Part shown: positions 56,983-63,312 of the stretch, in pieces
Layout: every line of letters begins with the position of its first letter
Numbering within the stretch: position 1 is the first letter of the stretch
NCBI GenBank assembly: GCA_030429005.1
Contig: JAUIDP010000010.1
Coordinates: forward strand, 1-63,312
Direction of reading: 5' to 3'
Origin: Gammaproteobacteria bacterium
GTDB lineage: Bacteria > Pseudomonadota > Gammaproteobacteria > Steroidobacterales > Woeseiaceae
DNA: 63,312 nt
The notes under the pieces: model-generated
Seen by the model: only the letters and a program-made list of their open reading frames with translations
The model's database searches: none
Told to the model about the DNA's origin: nothing
Program-made: the position numbers and the translations under genes

Positions 56983-58653
56983 CTAAGGCCGCATGGCATC
57001 GCGTGTTGCACGAAACTCGTTGTCCCGATACCAGTTGGGCCAGCTTGGACTGTTCGCAAGCGCCAGCCCGGCTTGCAGGTAGACAGAGACATCCTGCACG
57101 ATGCCTGCAAGGTCCCATGTGTCCGGTTCGATTTCGTCACCCGGCTTGTGGTACTTGGTCATGCCGTACTCTGCCATCAACTCTTCCTGCCGGGTTGGTG
57201 TGTCGCCTTCCCGGGGTAATGGCGCACCGACGGCATAGATGGACGGCACCCCAGCTTTGGCAAACGGATAGTGATCCGACCGGTAGAAAGCACCCTGCTC
57301 CGGTGCCGGGTTGGCGTAGGTTTCGCGGCCGATGGCAACCGCCGCATCCACTATGTACTGCTCCAGCTCCGAATTCCCCAGGCCAACGACAATCATGCCG
57401 TTCGTTTCGCCGTAGGGATAATGTGCATCCATGTTGAAGACCCCGGCTGTCGACGCCAGCGGAAACAGTGGGTTGCTGGTGTAATAGAATGCACCGAGCA
57501 GACCCTGCTCCTCCGCCGTCGTCGCAATGAAGACGACAGAACGATCCGGGGCGGTTTCCATGGAGGCGATAATGCGAGCGATCTCCGAGATGCCAGCCGT
57601 GCCAGTCGCATTGTCCATCGCACCGTTGAATATGTTGTCGCCTTCCAATTCTGGTTTCACACCGACGTGGTCCCAGTGTGCCGTATAAACGACGTACTCG
57701 TCCGGTCGTTTCGATCCGGGCACGATTCCGACAACGTTGCTGCTGGTGACCTCTGACAGTTCGTTAGCTACCGACATATCGACTGCGAGGCCCAGCGCTA
57801 CGCCCTGGAAGCCTTTCTCTCGAGCCGCAATGGACAATGCCTCCAGGTCTTTACCGGCATACGCGAACAGGCGCTTTGCTGCGTCGATGCTGAGCAGACC
57901 ACCAATGATCGGCGATTTGTTCGTGTCGACGTCGTCCATAATCTTGTACTTGATGCTAGGCAGGCCCTGTATTGCCACAGCCCACGGCCATCCGGCCAGT
58001 GCTTCTTCGTGCACCAGCAGGATGCCGGCCGCACCGTGCTTTGCAGCCTGCTCGGCCTTGAAGGTACTCATCGCATGTATCGTCGCCGCCCTGCCCTTGA
58101 AGCGGCGTTCGTCACCTGGCTTGTTATGTATTCCCGGGTCGCCCCACAGGGCAATGACGGTCTTGCCGCGTACATCGATGCCAGCGTAGTCGTCCCAGTC
58201 GTACTCCGGTGCGGATATGCCATAGCCAACAAATACAACGTCGCTGGCATCGAGCCTGCCAACTTCTGCAACCTGCCCTCCTGAAAAGACAATGTCGACG
58301 CGATTCTCGAGCACCAGCTTGTCGGTCCCATTGGAGAACACCGCATCGGATGCCGATACCTGCTGAATCCCCGCAAGATCTACTTGCTGGAAGAAACTTC
58401 CGTCATTCGCTGGCTGCACGCCGAACGCGCGCCAGAGACTGGCCAGGTAGTTCTCGGTCTTGTCCCCGCCTGCGGTACCCGGCATCCGGCCCTCGAACTC
58501 GTCCGAGGCCAGTACTTCGATGATGTCGAACAGCTGGTCCTCGCTGACGGCATCTGCCGGGCTTGCCACAGCGAAATTGACACACAGGCACCCCAGCACG
58601 ACGGCAAGCATCGTGGGGCTGCCGACAAGGCGATTTCTGACATGTATTTGCAT
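56983..58653 (-). CDS. M28-family zinc metallopeptidase, secreted
   Basis: A 556-residue exported peptidase: signal peptide (residues about 1-33, ending ASPADA), an inserted PA domain in the middle (roughly 140-300), and the M28 catalytic domain. Di-zinc ligands and the catalytic Glu are visible in HWDHVGV, GAMDNATGTAG, TTAEEQGLLGAFY, FNMDAHYPYGE and RSDHYPFAKAG. Such enzymes are aminopeptidases or glutamate carboxypeptidases acting in the periplasm or outside. AAGGAACGG precedes the ATG. It is divergent from the winged-helix gene at 58825, which may regulate it. Confidence 0.93.
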   Translation of the reverse strand: MQIHVRNRLVGSPTMLAVVLGCLCVNFAVASPADAVSEDQLFDIIEVLASDEFEGRMPGTAGGDKTENYLASLWRAFGVQPANDGSFFQQVDLAGIQQVSASDAVFSNGTDKLVLENRVDIVFSGGQVAEVGRLDASDVVFVGYGISAPEYDWDDYAGIDVRGKTVIALWGDPGIHNKPGDERRFKGRAATIHAMSTFKAEQAAKHGAAGILLVHEEALAGWPWAVAIQGLPSIKYKIMDDVDTNKSPIIGGLLSIDAAKRLFAYAGKDLEALSIAAREKGFQGVALGLAVDMSVANELSEVTSSNVVGIVPGSKRPDEYVVYTAHWDHVGVKPELEGDNIFNGAMDNATGTAGISEIARIIASMETAPDRSVVFIATTAEEQGLLGAFYYTSNPLFPLASTAGVFNMDAHYPYGETNGMIVVGLGNSELEQYIVDAAVAIGRETYANPAPEQGAFYRSDHYPFAKAGVPSIYAVGAPLPREGDTPTRQEELMAEYGMTKYHKPGDEIEPDTWDLAGIVQDVSVYLQAGLALANSPSWPNWYRDNEFRATRDAMRP

Positions 58654-58683
58654 TTCCCGTTCCTTATTTATCGTAGTGATTTA

Positions 58684-58707
58684 TTGTTCATTTTTTTGTA
58701 CATTTTT
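58684..58707. repeat. Tandem 12-bp repeat in the divergent promoter region
   Basis: TTGTTCATTTTT and TTGTACATTTTT lie directly end to end, 11 of 12 bases the same, in the AT-rich 171-bp gap between the M28 peptidase and the winged-helix regulator. They are candidate binding sites for that regulator or another promoter factor. The inverted repeat GTCGAAACGAC follows at 58731-58741. Confidence 0.45.
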
Positions 58708-58824
58708 AAATACTAAAGTTCAATGAAACCGTCGAAACGACTGTTACTACCGCTGGCTGGCAGCCTGACAGAGAACTTGGGATACTGCGTTTGAGTGTGA
58801 TCAACCAGACCGGGAGGCCGGCCC

Positions 58825-59409
58825 GTGGCAAGACATGGCAAGAAAAACCGTTCAGGCGACAGGGCCTACTGGATCCTCGACAAGCAGCAGATAGCCTGCC
58901 TGGCATCGATCCCGCGTGCGGAGATCCTCGACTGGCTGGCCTCCTCGGGACCGCAATCGGTCAGCGAGCTGGCCACCTCGCTCGATCGCAAGCCGTCGTC
59001 GCTGTATCACCACTTGCAGAAGATGATACGGGTGGGGCTCGTTGAAGAGGCCGGCACCCGAACGGTCTACCGCCGGACCGAGAAACTGTACAAGACACCG
59101 TCCCGGCGTATGCGCCTGAAGCGCGCGCTCAGCGACGGCAAGCATGACCCGCTGATGGCCAGGTCCGTCGCAGCGATGAGCAACCAGTTCCAGCGCGACT
59201 TCTCGACCGGCCTCGACAACCCGGCAGCGAAACGCACCGGGCAATACCGCGACCTGGGTTTTTATCGATTTGTCGGCAGGCCTTCGGCGGCCGGCCTGAG
59301 ACAGGTCAACCAGCACCTCGACGCGATTGCCGAAATCCTCTGGACGGACCAGGACCCCGATCGTCCTGCGGTTGCTCTGGGGTGGATCATGGCGCCACTG
59401 AAGCGCTGA
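58825..59409 (+). CDS. ArsR-like winged-helix transcription regulator
   Basis: A 194-residue protein starting at GTG with GGGAGG upstream. Residues about 25-95 are a winged helix of ArsR/HTH_20 type (IPRAEILDWLASSGPQSVSELA, KPSSLYHHLQKMIRVGLVEEAG). The C-terminal 100 residues are not assigned; they contain no cysteine pair for metal sensing. Divergent from the M28 peptidase, so it may repress or activate that gene. Effector unknown. Confidence 0.82.
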   Translation: MARHGKKNRSGDRAYWILDKQQIACLASIPRAEILDWLASSGPQSVSELATSLDRKPSSLYHHLQKMIRVGLVEEAGTRTVYRRTEKLYKTPSRRMRLKRALSDGKHDPLMARSVAAMSNQFQRDFSTGLDNPAAKRTGQYRDLGFYRFVGRPSAAGLRQVNQHLDAIAEILWTDQDPDRPAVALGWIMAPLKR

Positions 59410-59486
59410 CGTAAGTGAATGCCGCAATGGCGCATGGGCAGATCTGTTCTAGAATAATCGCTCCGACTGACTGGAGGACATGCCGA

Positions 59487-59942
59487 ATGCTCGAGCTGGA
59501 AACCATCATGACCACTGAATTGGTCACCATCGGTGTTGCCGATAACCTCGATACCGCGCGCAAACTGATGCACGAGAAGCGAATCCGGCATCTGCCCGTT
59601 GTCGATGGCCCGGACAAGCTTGTCGGCCTCATCACGATTACCAATGTTCTCGCCGCCACGGACTCCTTCCTGCGCGAGGAAGACAGCAAACTGCATCCCG
59701 AGCAGATACCGGTCCGCGACGTTATGGTCACCGACGTGGTGACGGTCGATGAACATGCCGGCATCCGCCAGGCCGCCCTGTTCCTCGAGAAACACCGTAT
59801 CGGCTGCCTGCCCGTTGTAACGGGCGGGAAACTCAAGGGCATCGTGACGGATACCGACTTCGTCGGCGTCGCGATCAACCTGCTCGAACAACTCGAGTCG
59901 GCCGAGGACAGCGATGCGGAGTTTGACGAAACGGGCTACTGA
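59487..59942 (+). CDS. CBS-domain protein
   Basis: A 151-residue protein made of two CBS motifs (IMTTELVTIGVADNLDTARKLM with RIRHLPVVD; VRDVMVTDVVTVDEHAGIRQAALFL with RIGCLPVVTGGKLKGIVTDTDF). Paired CBS motifs bind adenine nucleotides and usually sense energy state. ATG 59487 is chosen because GGAGG lies nine bases upstream; a TAGAAT-like -10 lies just before it. It converges on the Crp/Fnr gene with 9 bp between them. Partner unknown. Confidence 0.93.
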   Translation: MLELETIMTTELVTIGVADNLDTARKLMHEKRIRHLPVVDGPDKLVGLITITNVLAATDSFLREEDSKLHPEQIPVRDVMVTDVVTVDEHAGIRQAALFLEKHRIGCLPVVTGGKLKGIVTDTDFVGVAINLLEQLESAEDSDAEFDETGY

Positions 59943-59951
59943 TGCCGCGTT

Positions 59952-60482
59952 TCATGATTCAGCGCTGCGCTTCCTGATACGGCTCAGCGCGACCGGTGTG
60001 ATGCCGAGATAGCGCGCAATATCTTTCTGCGTCACCTGGTCGAAAAGTTCCGGGGAGCGCCCCATCAGTACGCGGTAACGTGTTTCGGCCGAGTCGGTGA
60101 GAAACTCGCGCTCGCGGCGCTCCTTCTTCATTGAGAAGTCCAGGAGATGTTCCAGCATCTCGGCGGCAAGCACCAGGTCGCGCCGGGTTTCGGCCAGCAA
60201 CGCGTCGAAATCCAGCTCGACGATCAGCGACGGTTCGAGACAGACGACACCAAACGAGCAGTCCTCACCCGTGTAGACGGCTGCCAGGCTGGCGATCAAC
60301 TCTCCCGGCTGGATAAAAGACTTGATGTTCTCCCTGCCGTCGTCAGACAGGTAGTACGCCTTCAGGAGGCCCTCGCGCAATACGTAAACCGAGCCGCTGG
60401 TATCTCCCTGGCGGAACAGGTGCTCGCCTCTGCCCAGGCTCAAAGGCCGGCCCCGTTCCTCGACGTAGTTAGCAAAATGCAT
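59952..60482 (-). CDS. Crp/Fnr-family transcription regulator
   Basis: A 176-residue regulator, shorter than CRP because the N-terminal part is trimmed. Residues about 14-110 are a cyclic-nucleotide-binding-like beta-barrel (SLGRGEHLFRQGDTSGSVYVLREG). The C-terminal helix-turn-helix is VTQKDIARYLGITPVALSRIRKR. There are no cysteines for an Fnr-type cluster, and the phosphate-binding residues of CRP are not clear, so the signal is unknown. The palindrome at 60485-60504 lies two bases before its ATG, suggesting autoregulation and control of the divergent SDR gene. Confidence 0.88.
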   Translation of the reverse strand: MHFANYVEERGRPLSLGRGEHLFRQGDTSGSVYVLREGLLKAYYLSDDGRENIKSFIQPGELIASLAAVYTGEDCSFGVVCLEPSLIVELDFDALLAETRRDLVLAAEMLEHLLDFSMKKERREREFLTDSAETRYRVLMGRSPELFDQVTQKDIARYLGITPVALSRIRKRSAES

Positions 60483-60484
60483 TG

Positions 60485-60504
60485 GCGTTAACCCGGGTTA
60501 ATGC
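60485..60504. promoter_or_regulatory. Near-perfect 20-nt palindrome between Crp/Fnr and SDR genes
   Basis: GCGTTAACCCGGGTTAATGC has a perfect 14-nt core TTAACCCGGGTTAA (60488-60501) and one mismatch in the outer bases. It covers the ribosome-binding region of the Crp/Fnr gene and lies about 60 bp upstream of the SDR start. It differs from the CRP (TGTGA-N6-TCACA) and Fnr (TTGAT-N4-ATCAA) sites. Confidence 0.6.
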
Positions 60505-60563
60505 GTCCTGCGCGCCGCGGACCTATTTTATTCGCAACAGTCATCCTGCAATGGAGAATACCC

Positions 60564-61295
60564 ATGAACCTGACGCAAAGAAATATCGTCATCACCGGCG
60601 GTACCAGTGGTATCGGACGTGAAGTCGTCCGCAAGCTGCACCGGGACAACCAGGTGATGGTTGTCGCACGCAGTGCCCATCGGCTTGCGCAGCTTGAGGC
60701 GGCTTGCCCTGGCATCCACATCTGTTGCGCGGATCTCGCCCGGCCCGCGGATGTCGAATCCGCTGCTGCCGCGGCACGACAGAAGTTCGACAGGCTCGAC
60801 CTCTTGATCAACAATGCTGCAATCCAGTGTACCCCGACCTTCCTCGACCCGGACTTCGAACCCGCGACCGTCGCCAGAGAAGTTGCTGTCAATTTCACCG
60901 CGGTCTGCACACTGACCGCGCTGTTGCTGCCAGCATTGATGCGCGCCGAAGAAGCCGCCATCGTCAATATCAACTCAGGGCTAGGGCTCGTGCCGAAGAA
61001 AAATTCGGCCGTCTATTGTGCGACCAAGGCGGCCATCAATGTGTTCAGCCAGTCGCTGCGCCTGCAACTCGAGGACAGCAACGTGCGCGTGCTACAGGCG
61101 TTCATGCCGCTCGTCGACACGCCGATGACGTCCGGCCGTGGAACCGGCAAGCTATCGGCTGAACAGGCGGCAAGCGCTATGTTGCGTGGCATCGAGCAGG
61201 ACATTGAGGACTACGATATCGGCAAGATCCGCGCGTTGCGCCTGCTGGCCCGTTTTGCGCCCGGCATTGCCCGGGGCATCGTGCGGGCCGCCTAG
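60564..61295 (+). CDS. Short-chain dehydrogenase/reductase (DltE-like)
   Basis: A 243-residue NAD(P)-dependent oxidoreductase. The cofactor loop is TGGTSGIG (residues 11-18), NNAAI follows, and the catalytic residues are S138, Y151 and K155 (YCATKAAINVF). ATG 60564 is preceded by TGGAGA. The overall pattern with PTFLDP and the short C-terminus resembles DltE-type SDRs. It is divergent from the Crp/Fnr gene across the 20-nt palindrome. Substrate unknown. Confidence 0.88.
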   Translation: MNLTQRNIVITGGTSGIGREVVRKLHRDNQVMVVARSAHRLAQLEAACPGIHICCADLARPADVESAAAAARQKFDRLDLLINNAAIQCTPTFLDPDFEPATVAREVAVNFTAVCTLTALLLPALMRAEEAAIVNINSGLGLVPKKNSAVYCATKAAINVFSQSLRLQLEDSNVRVLQAFMPLVDTPMTSGRGTGKLSAEQAASAMLRGIEQDIEDYDIGKIRALRLLARFAPGIARGIVRAA

Positions 61296-61331
61296 GGTCA
61301 GAGCGGCAGGGACCGCATGACGTACCCGGTA

Positions 61332-62660
61332 CTACAGTGAGACGCTTCGCCGGCTCGACTCCTTCGATTCGCTTCCCGAGTCCTTCAACAAAATGAGCAT
61401 GACAGCTGCAAGCATCGATCCCAGTGCCATTACGAATGCGACTAACGGCAAACCGTGACCGCTCTCGAACAGGTATCCCGCTATGACCGGCCCGAGAACC
61501 GCACCGGCGCGTCCAATGCCGATGACGAACCCGGTGCCCCCAGCGCGCAAGTGCGTCGGGAATGACTGCGCGAACAGGGCATACAGCCCGACAACGGCCG
61601 AGTTCGTAAACATGCCGGCCACCGCTGCGATCAGCGCCAGCTGCGTCAGGTTGGCCTGGCCTTGGCCGAAGACGTTGATCATGACAGCGGCACCCAGCAT
61701 GGCAGTGATCACGAGTACTCGTACACGAACATGATGTGTCAGCCAACCGAGCAAGACGGACCCGGCTGCGCCTCCAACGTTGGCCCAGACGAGCACACCT
61801 CCGGCCAGTGAGGCCGAGAAACCCATATCAACGACAATCTTTGGAATCCACTTCAAGAGAAAATAAAACGTCATGATGTGCGCAAGGTAGGCAACGGTTA
61901 ACAACAGCGTCGTTCGCGCAAGCTTTGGCGAAAACAGGTCCTTCCACCCGGTTTCCGATCTACTTTCATCAGCGTCCGGCAGGCATTCGAGTGTTGCATG
62001 TCCCATGCGCTGCAGCGTCGCATTTATTCGCTCCAGCGCATCGGGTGCCCGCCTGTGTGCGATATAGGCAATTGACTCCGGCACCATGAACCACACCAGC
62101 GGCAACAGGATGCCGGTCAATCCCGCACCGAGCAGAAACACAGATCGCCAGTCGTAGTGGGAAAGGAGTAATGAAGCCAGGGTCCCGCCGGCAATGACGC
62201 CGATTGGGTATCCTGCAGCCATCATCGAAACGTTAAAGTTGCGGCGATGAGCATTCGAAAATTCCGCCACCATGGCATTGGTCGTTGCCAGCATTCCGCC
62301 TATGCCAATGCCGGTTACGAATCGTACAATCAACAATGAACTGACGTTCGTGGCAGTAGAAGCGAGATACATGCCGCAGGTCATAAGCAGCAAGCAGCCA
62401 AGAATGATTGGCCGCCGCCCCAGCTTGTCCGCAATATTGCCGAGCAGGATTGACCCAAATGCCATGCCAAGCAACTCCATCGCCAGGACGATACCCAGTG
62501 CCGCACGCGTAATACCCCATTCGGCGGCGATCCCCGGCGCAGCGAAGCTGATCGCGAGCACATCGAAACCGTCCACGGCGGTCAGAATGATACAGGTGGC
62601 TACTGCCGCAACCTGCACCCGGGTCATCGGCAGGTCGTCAAGTATTCGTTGTGAATCCAT
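61332..62660 (-). CDS. MFS transporter of the aromatic acid:H+ symporter (AAHS) type
   Basis: A 442-residue permease with twelve hydrophobic segments. AAHS hallmarks are DGFDVLAISFAAPGIAAEWG in helix 1, GNIADKLGRRPIIL in the first cytoplasmic loop, and RFVTGIGIGGMLATTNAMVAEF in helix 4. PcaK, BenK and MhpT-like transporters of benzoate, hydroxybenzoate or phenylpropionate share these. It is divergent from the DoxX gene across 120 bp. An aromatic substrate fits a genome with kynurenine degradation, but is not shown directly. Confidence 0.88.
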   Translation of the reverse strand: MDSQRILDDLPMTRVQVAAVATCIILTAVDGFDVLAISFAAPGIAAEWGITRAALGIVLAMELLGMAFGSILLGNIADKLGRRPIILGCLLLMTCGMYLASTATNVSSLLIVRFVTGIGIGGMLATTNAMVAEFSNAHRRNFNVSMMAAGYPIGVIAGGTLASLLLSHYDWRSVFLLGAGLTGILLPLVWFMVPESIAYIAHRRAPDALERINATLQRMGHATLECLPDADESRSETGWKDLFSPKLARTTLLLTVAYLAHIMTFYFLLKWIPKIVVDMGFSASLAGGVLVWANVGGAAGSVLLGWLTHHVRVRVLVITAMLGAAVMINVFGQGQANLTQLALIAAVAGMFTNSAVVGLYALFAQSFPTHLRAGGTGFVIGIGRAGAVLGPVIAGYLFESGHGLPLVAFVMALGSMLAAVMLILLKDSGSESKESSRRSVSL

Positions 62661-62748
62661 TATCTGGCGCCGCCCCGCGCTAACCCTTTAGGGTATAGTT
62701 GTTGAGGGCAGTTCGGGTCCAACGACTCTCAATTCAAAAGCAGCTTGC

Positions 62749-62763
62749 ATGGATACCATGCCA
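62749..62763. promoter_or_regulatory. Palindrome upstream of the DoxX gene
   Basis: GCATGGATACCATGC is a perfect 6-3-6 inverted repeat ending 17 bases before the DoxX ATG. A TATAGT -10-like box lies upstream at 62694-62699. It could be an operator for a TetR/LysR-type regulator outside the window. Confidence 0.4.
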
Positions 62764-62780
62764 GCGCAAGGAGAAACAAG

Positions 62781-63158
62781 ATGAACAACAACTCCACCCT
62801 CCAATCCTGGGGACTGCTGGTAGGCCGGATTCTTTTGGTCATTGTCTATTTTCTGGGCGGGTTCTCCCTGCTCAAGGGCGAGGTACCCATCGACTACGCC
62901 GCCTCGAAAGGCGTGCCCGCCCTGTTCGTCTGGATCGGCTTTGCCATCAAGTTGTTCGGTGGCCTCGCCGTTATTCTTGGGTTCTTTACGCGTTGGGCCG
63001 CGCTGGCCCTTGTCGTCTTCACGCTGGGCACAGCCTTCATCTTTCATCCGTACCCCGACATGGTGTTTCTCAAGGAAATCTCGATGATCGGCGGACTGTT
63101 GATCCTCGCGGCAGTAGGCCCGGGTGACCTCAGTATCGATGCCAGGCGCGCAAAGTAA
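62781..63158 (+). CDS. DoxX family membrane protein
   Basis: A 125-residue protein with four hydrophobic helices. The DoxX pattern is seen in GRILLVIVYFLGGFSLLKG, then a second helix IGFAIKLFGGLAVILGFFTRWAALAL with the usual GG/FTR element. ATG 62781 has AAGGAGA upstream. Family members sit in the inner membrane and are linked with thiol redox or quinone functions. The next gene follows after 39 bp on the same strand, so the two are probably cotranscribed. Confidence 0.9.
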   Translation: MNNNSTLQSWGLLVGRILLVIVYFLGGFSLLKGEVPIDYAASKGVPALFVWIGFAIKLFGGLAVILGFFTRWAALALVVFTLGTAFIFHPYPDMVFLKEISMIGGLLILAAVGPGDLSIDARRAK

Positions 63159-63197
63159 ACTGATCGAAAACCTCACAAACAGATCAAGGAAAGAGCG

Positions 63198-63312
63198 ATG
63201 AGTCAACTATCACGGCGACAGGTCATGCGCGGCCTGCTGGCAGGCGCGGCAGCAATCGGCACGGGCGCCCGGGCAGCAGAAAAATCAGCAGTTGAGGACA
63301 TCGTCCCCGCCG
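63198..63312 (+). CDS. N-terminal fragment of a Tat-exported protein (cut by right edge)
   Basis: ATG 63198 with AAGGAAAG upstream opens a frame of 38 codons that runs off the window. It begins with a twin-arginine signal, LSRRQVMRGLLAGAAAIGTG, with a likely cleavage after ARA, so the protein is a folded, probably cofactor-carrying periplasmic enzyme. The family cannot be told from this part. It follows DoxX by 39 bp in the same direction. Confidence 0.75.
   Translation, partial: MSQLSRRQVMRGLLAGAAAIGTGARAAEKSAVEDIVPA

Noticed and set aside
60485..60504. Calling the palindrome a CRP or Fnr site
   Set aside because: The core TTAACCCGGGTTAA does not match TGTGA-N6-TCACA or TTGAT-N4-ATCAA.

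Overview
This GC-rich window is packed with genes, with no gap over 300 bases. The gene set suggests an aerobic, heterotrophic gammaproteobacterium: a HexR-controlled Entner-Doudoroff operon, a TonB-dependent receptor, Tat-exported molybdenum hydroxylases, c-type cytochromes and a glycogen cluster. A marine lineage of the Woeseiaceae/Steroidobacterales type is a guess from gene content, not a demonstrated placement.

Layout. (1) 1-5.1 kb, minus strand: a kynurenine-pathway operon, 3-hydroxyanthranilate dioxygenase, kynU, kmo and tryptophan 2,3-dioxygenase, with junctions of 4 bp overlap to 1 bp gap, followed by the first 14 codons of another gene and preceded by a TauE/SafE permease. (2) 5.1-13.0 kb: gabT, a winged-helix/TPR regulator starting at TTG, then edd, pgl and zwf, divergent from hexR. 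A perfect HexR-type palindrome overlaps the hexR start codon. (3) 13.1-19.4 kb: two convergent two-subunit molybdenum hydroxylases of the isoquinoline 1-oxidoreductase type, one followed by a pirin. (4) 19.5-29.5 kb, minus strand: a putative uptake/catabolic locus (MocR regulator, nitrilase-family amidase, TonB receptor, TPR-sulfotransferase, MFS permease, SxxK serine-hydrolase lipoprotein). Two pairs of CTGGACC direct repeats, both with 23-bp periodicity, mark the promoters of the amidase and the receptor. (5) 29.6-33.5 kb: a lipid-linked glycosylation set (GT2, GtrA, methyltransferase, GT-C/STT3-like).

(6) 33.6-54.1 kb: a glycogen cluster (glgA on minus; malQ, glgC, glgB, glgP, glgX on plus) interrupted by an uncommon set of genes: five ATP-grasp ligases, two alpha/beta hydrolases (one with a glycogen-binding-like N-terminal domain) and a divergent S51 (cyanophycinase/dipeptidase E-like) protein. 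Many are joined by 1-4 bp overlaps. This ligase-hydrolase set is the best candidate here for an undescribed system. I infer synthesis and turnover of an amide- or ester-linked amino-acid or peptide product connected with glycogen, but the substrates cannot be read from sequence.

(7) 54.2-63.3 kb: a cytochrome c' and a diheme cytochrome c, a DASS anion transporter, an M28 peptidase, a winged-helix regulator, a CBS protein, a Crp/Fnr regulator divergent from an SDR across a near-perfect 20-nt palindrome, an aromatic-acid-type MFS transporter, a DoxX protein and a Tat-signal protein cut by the right edge.

Many start codons were moved inward from the longest open frame, because the long forms overlap a neighbour while a codon at a TAATG/ATGA/GTGA/TTGA junction fits the family length. 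All product calls come from reading motifs, not from database searches.
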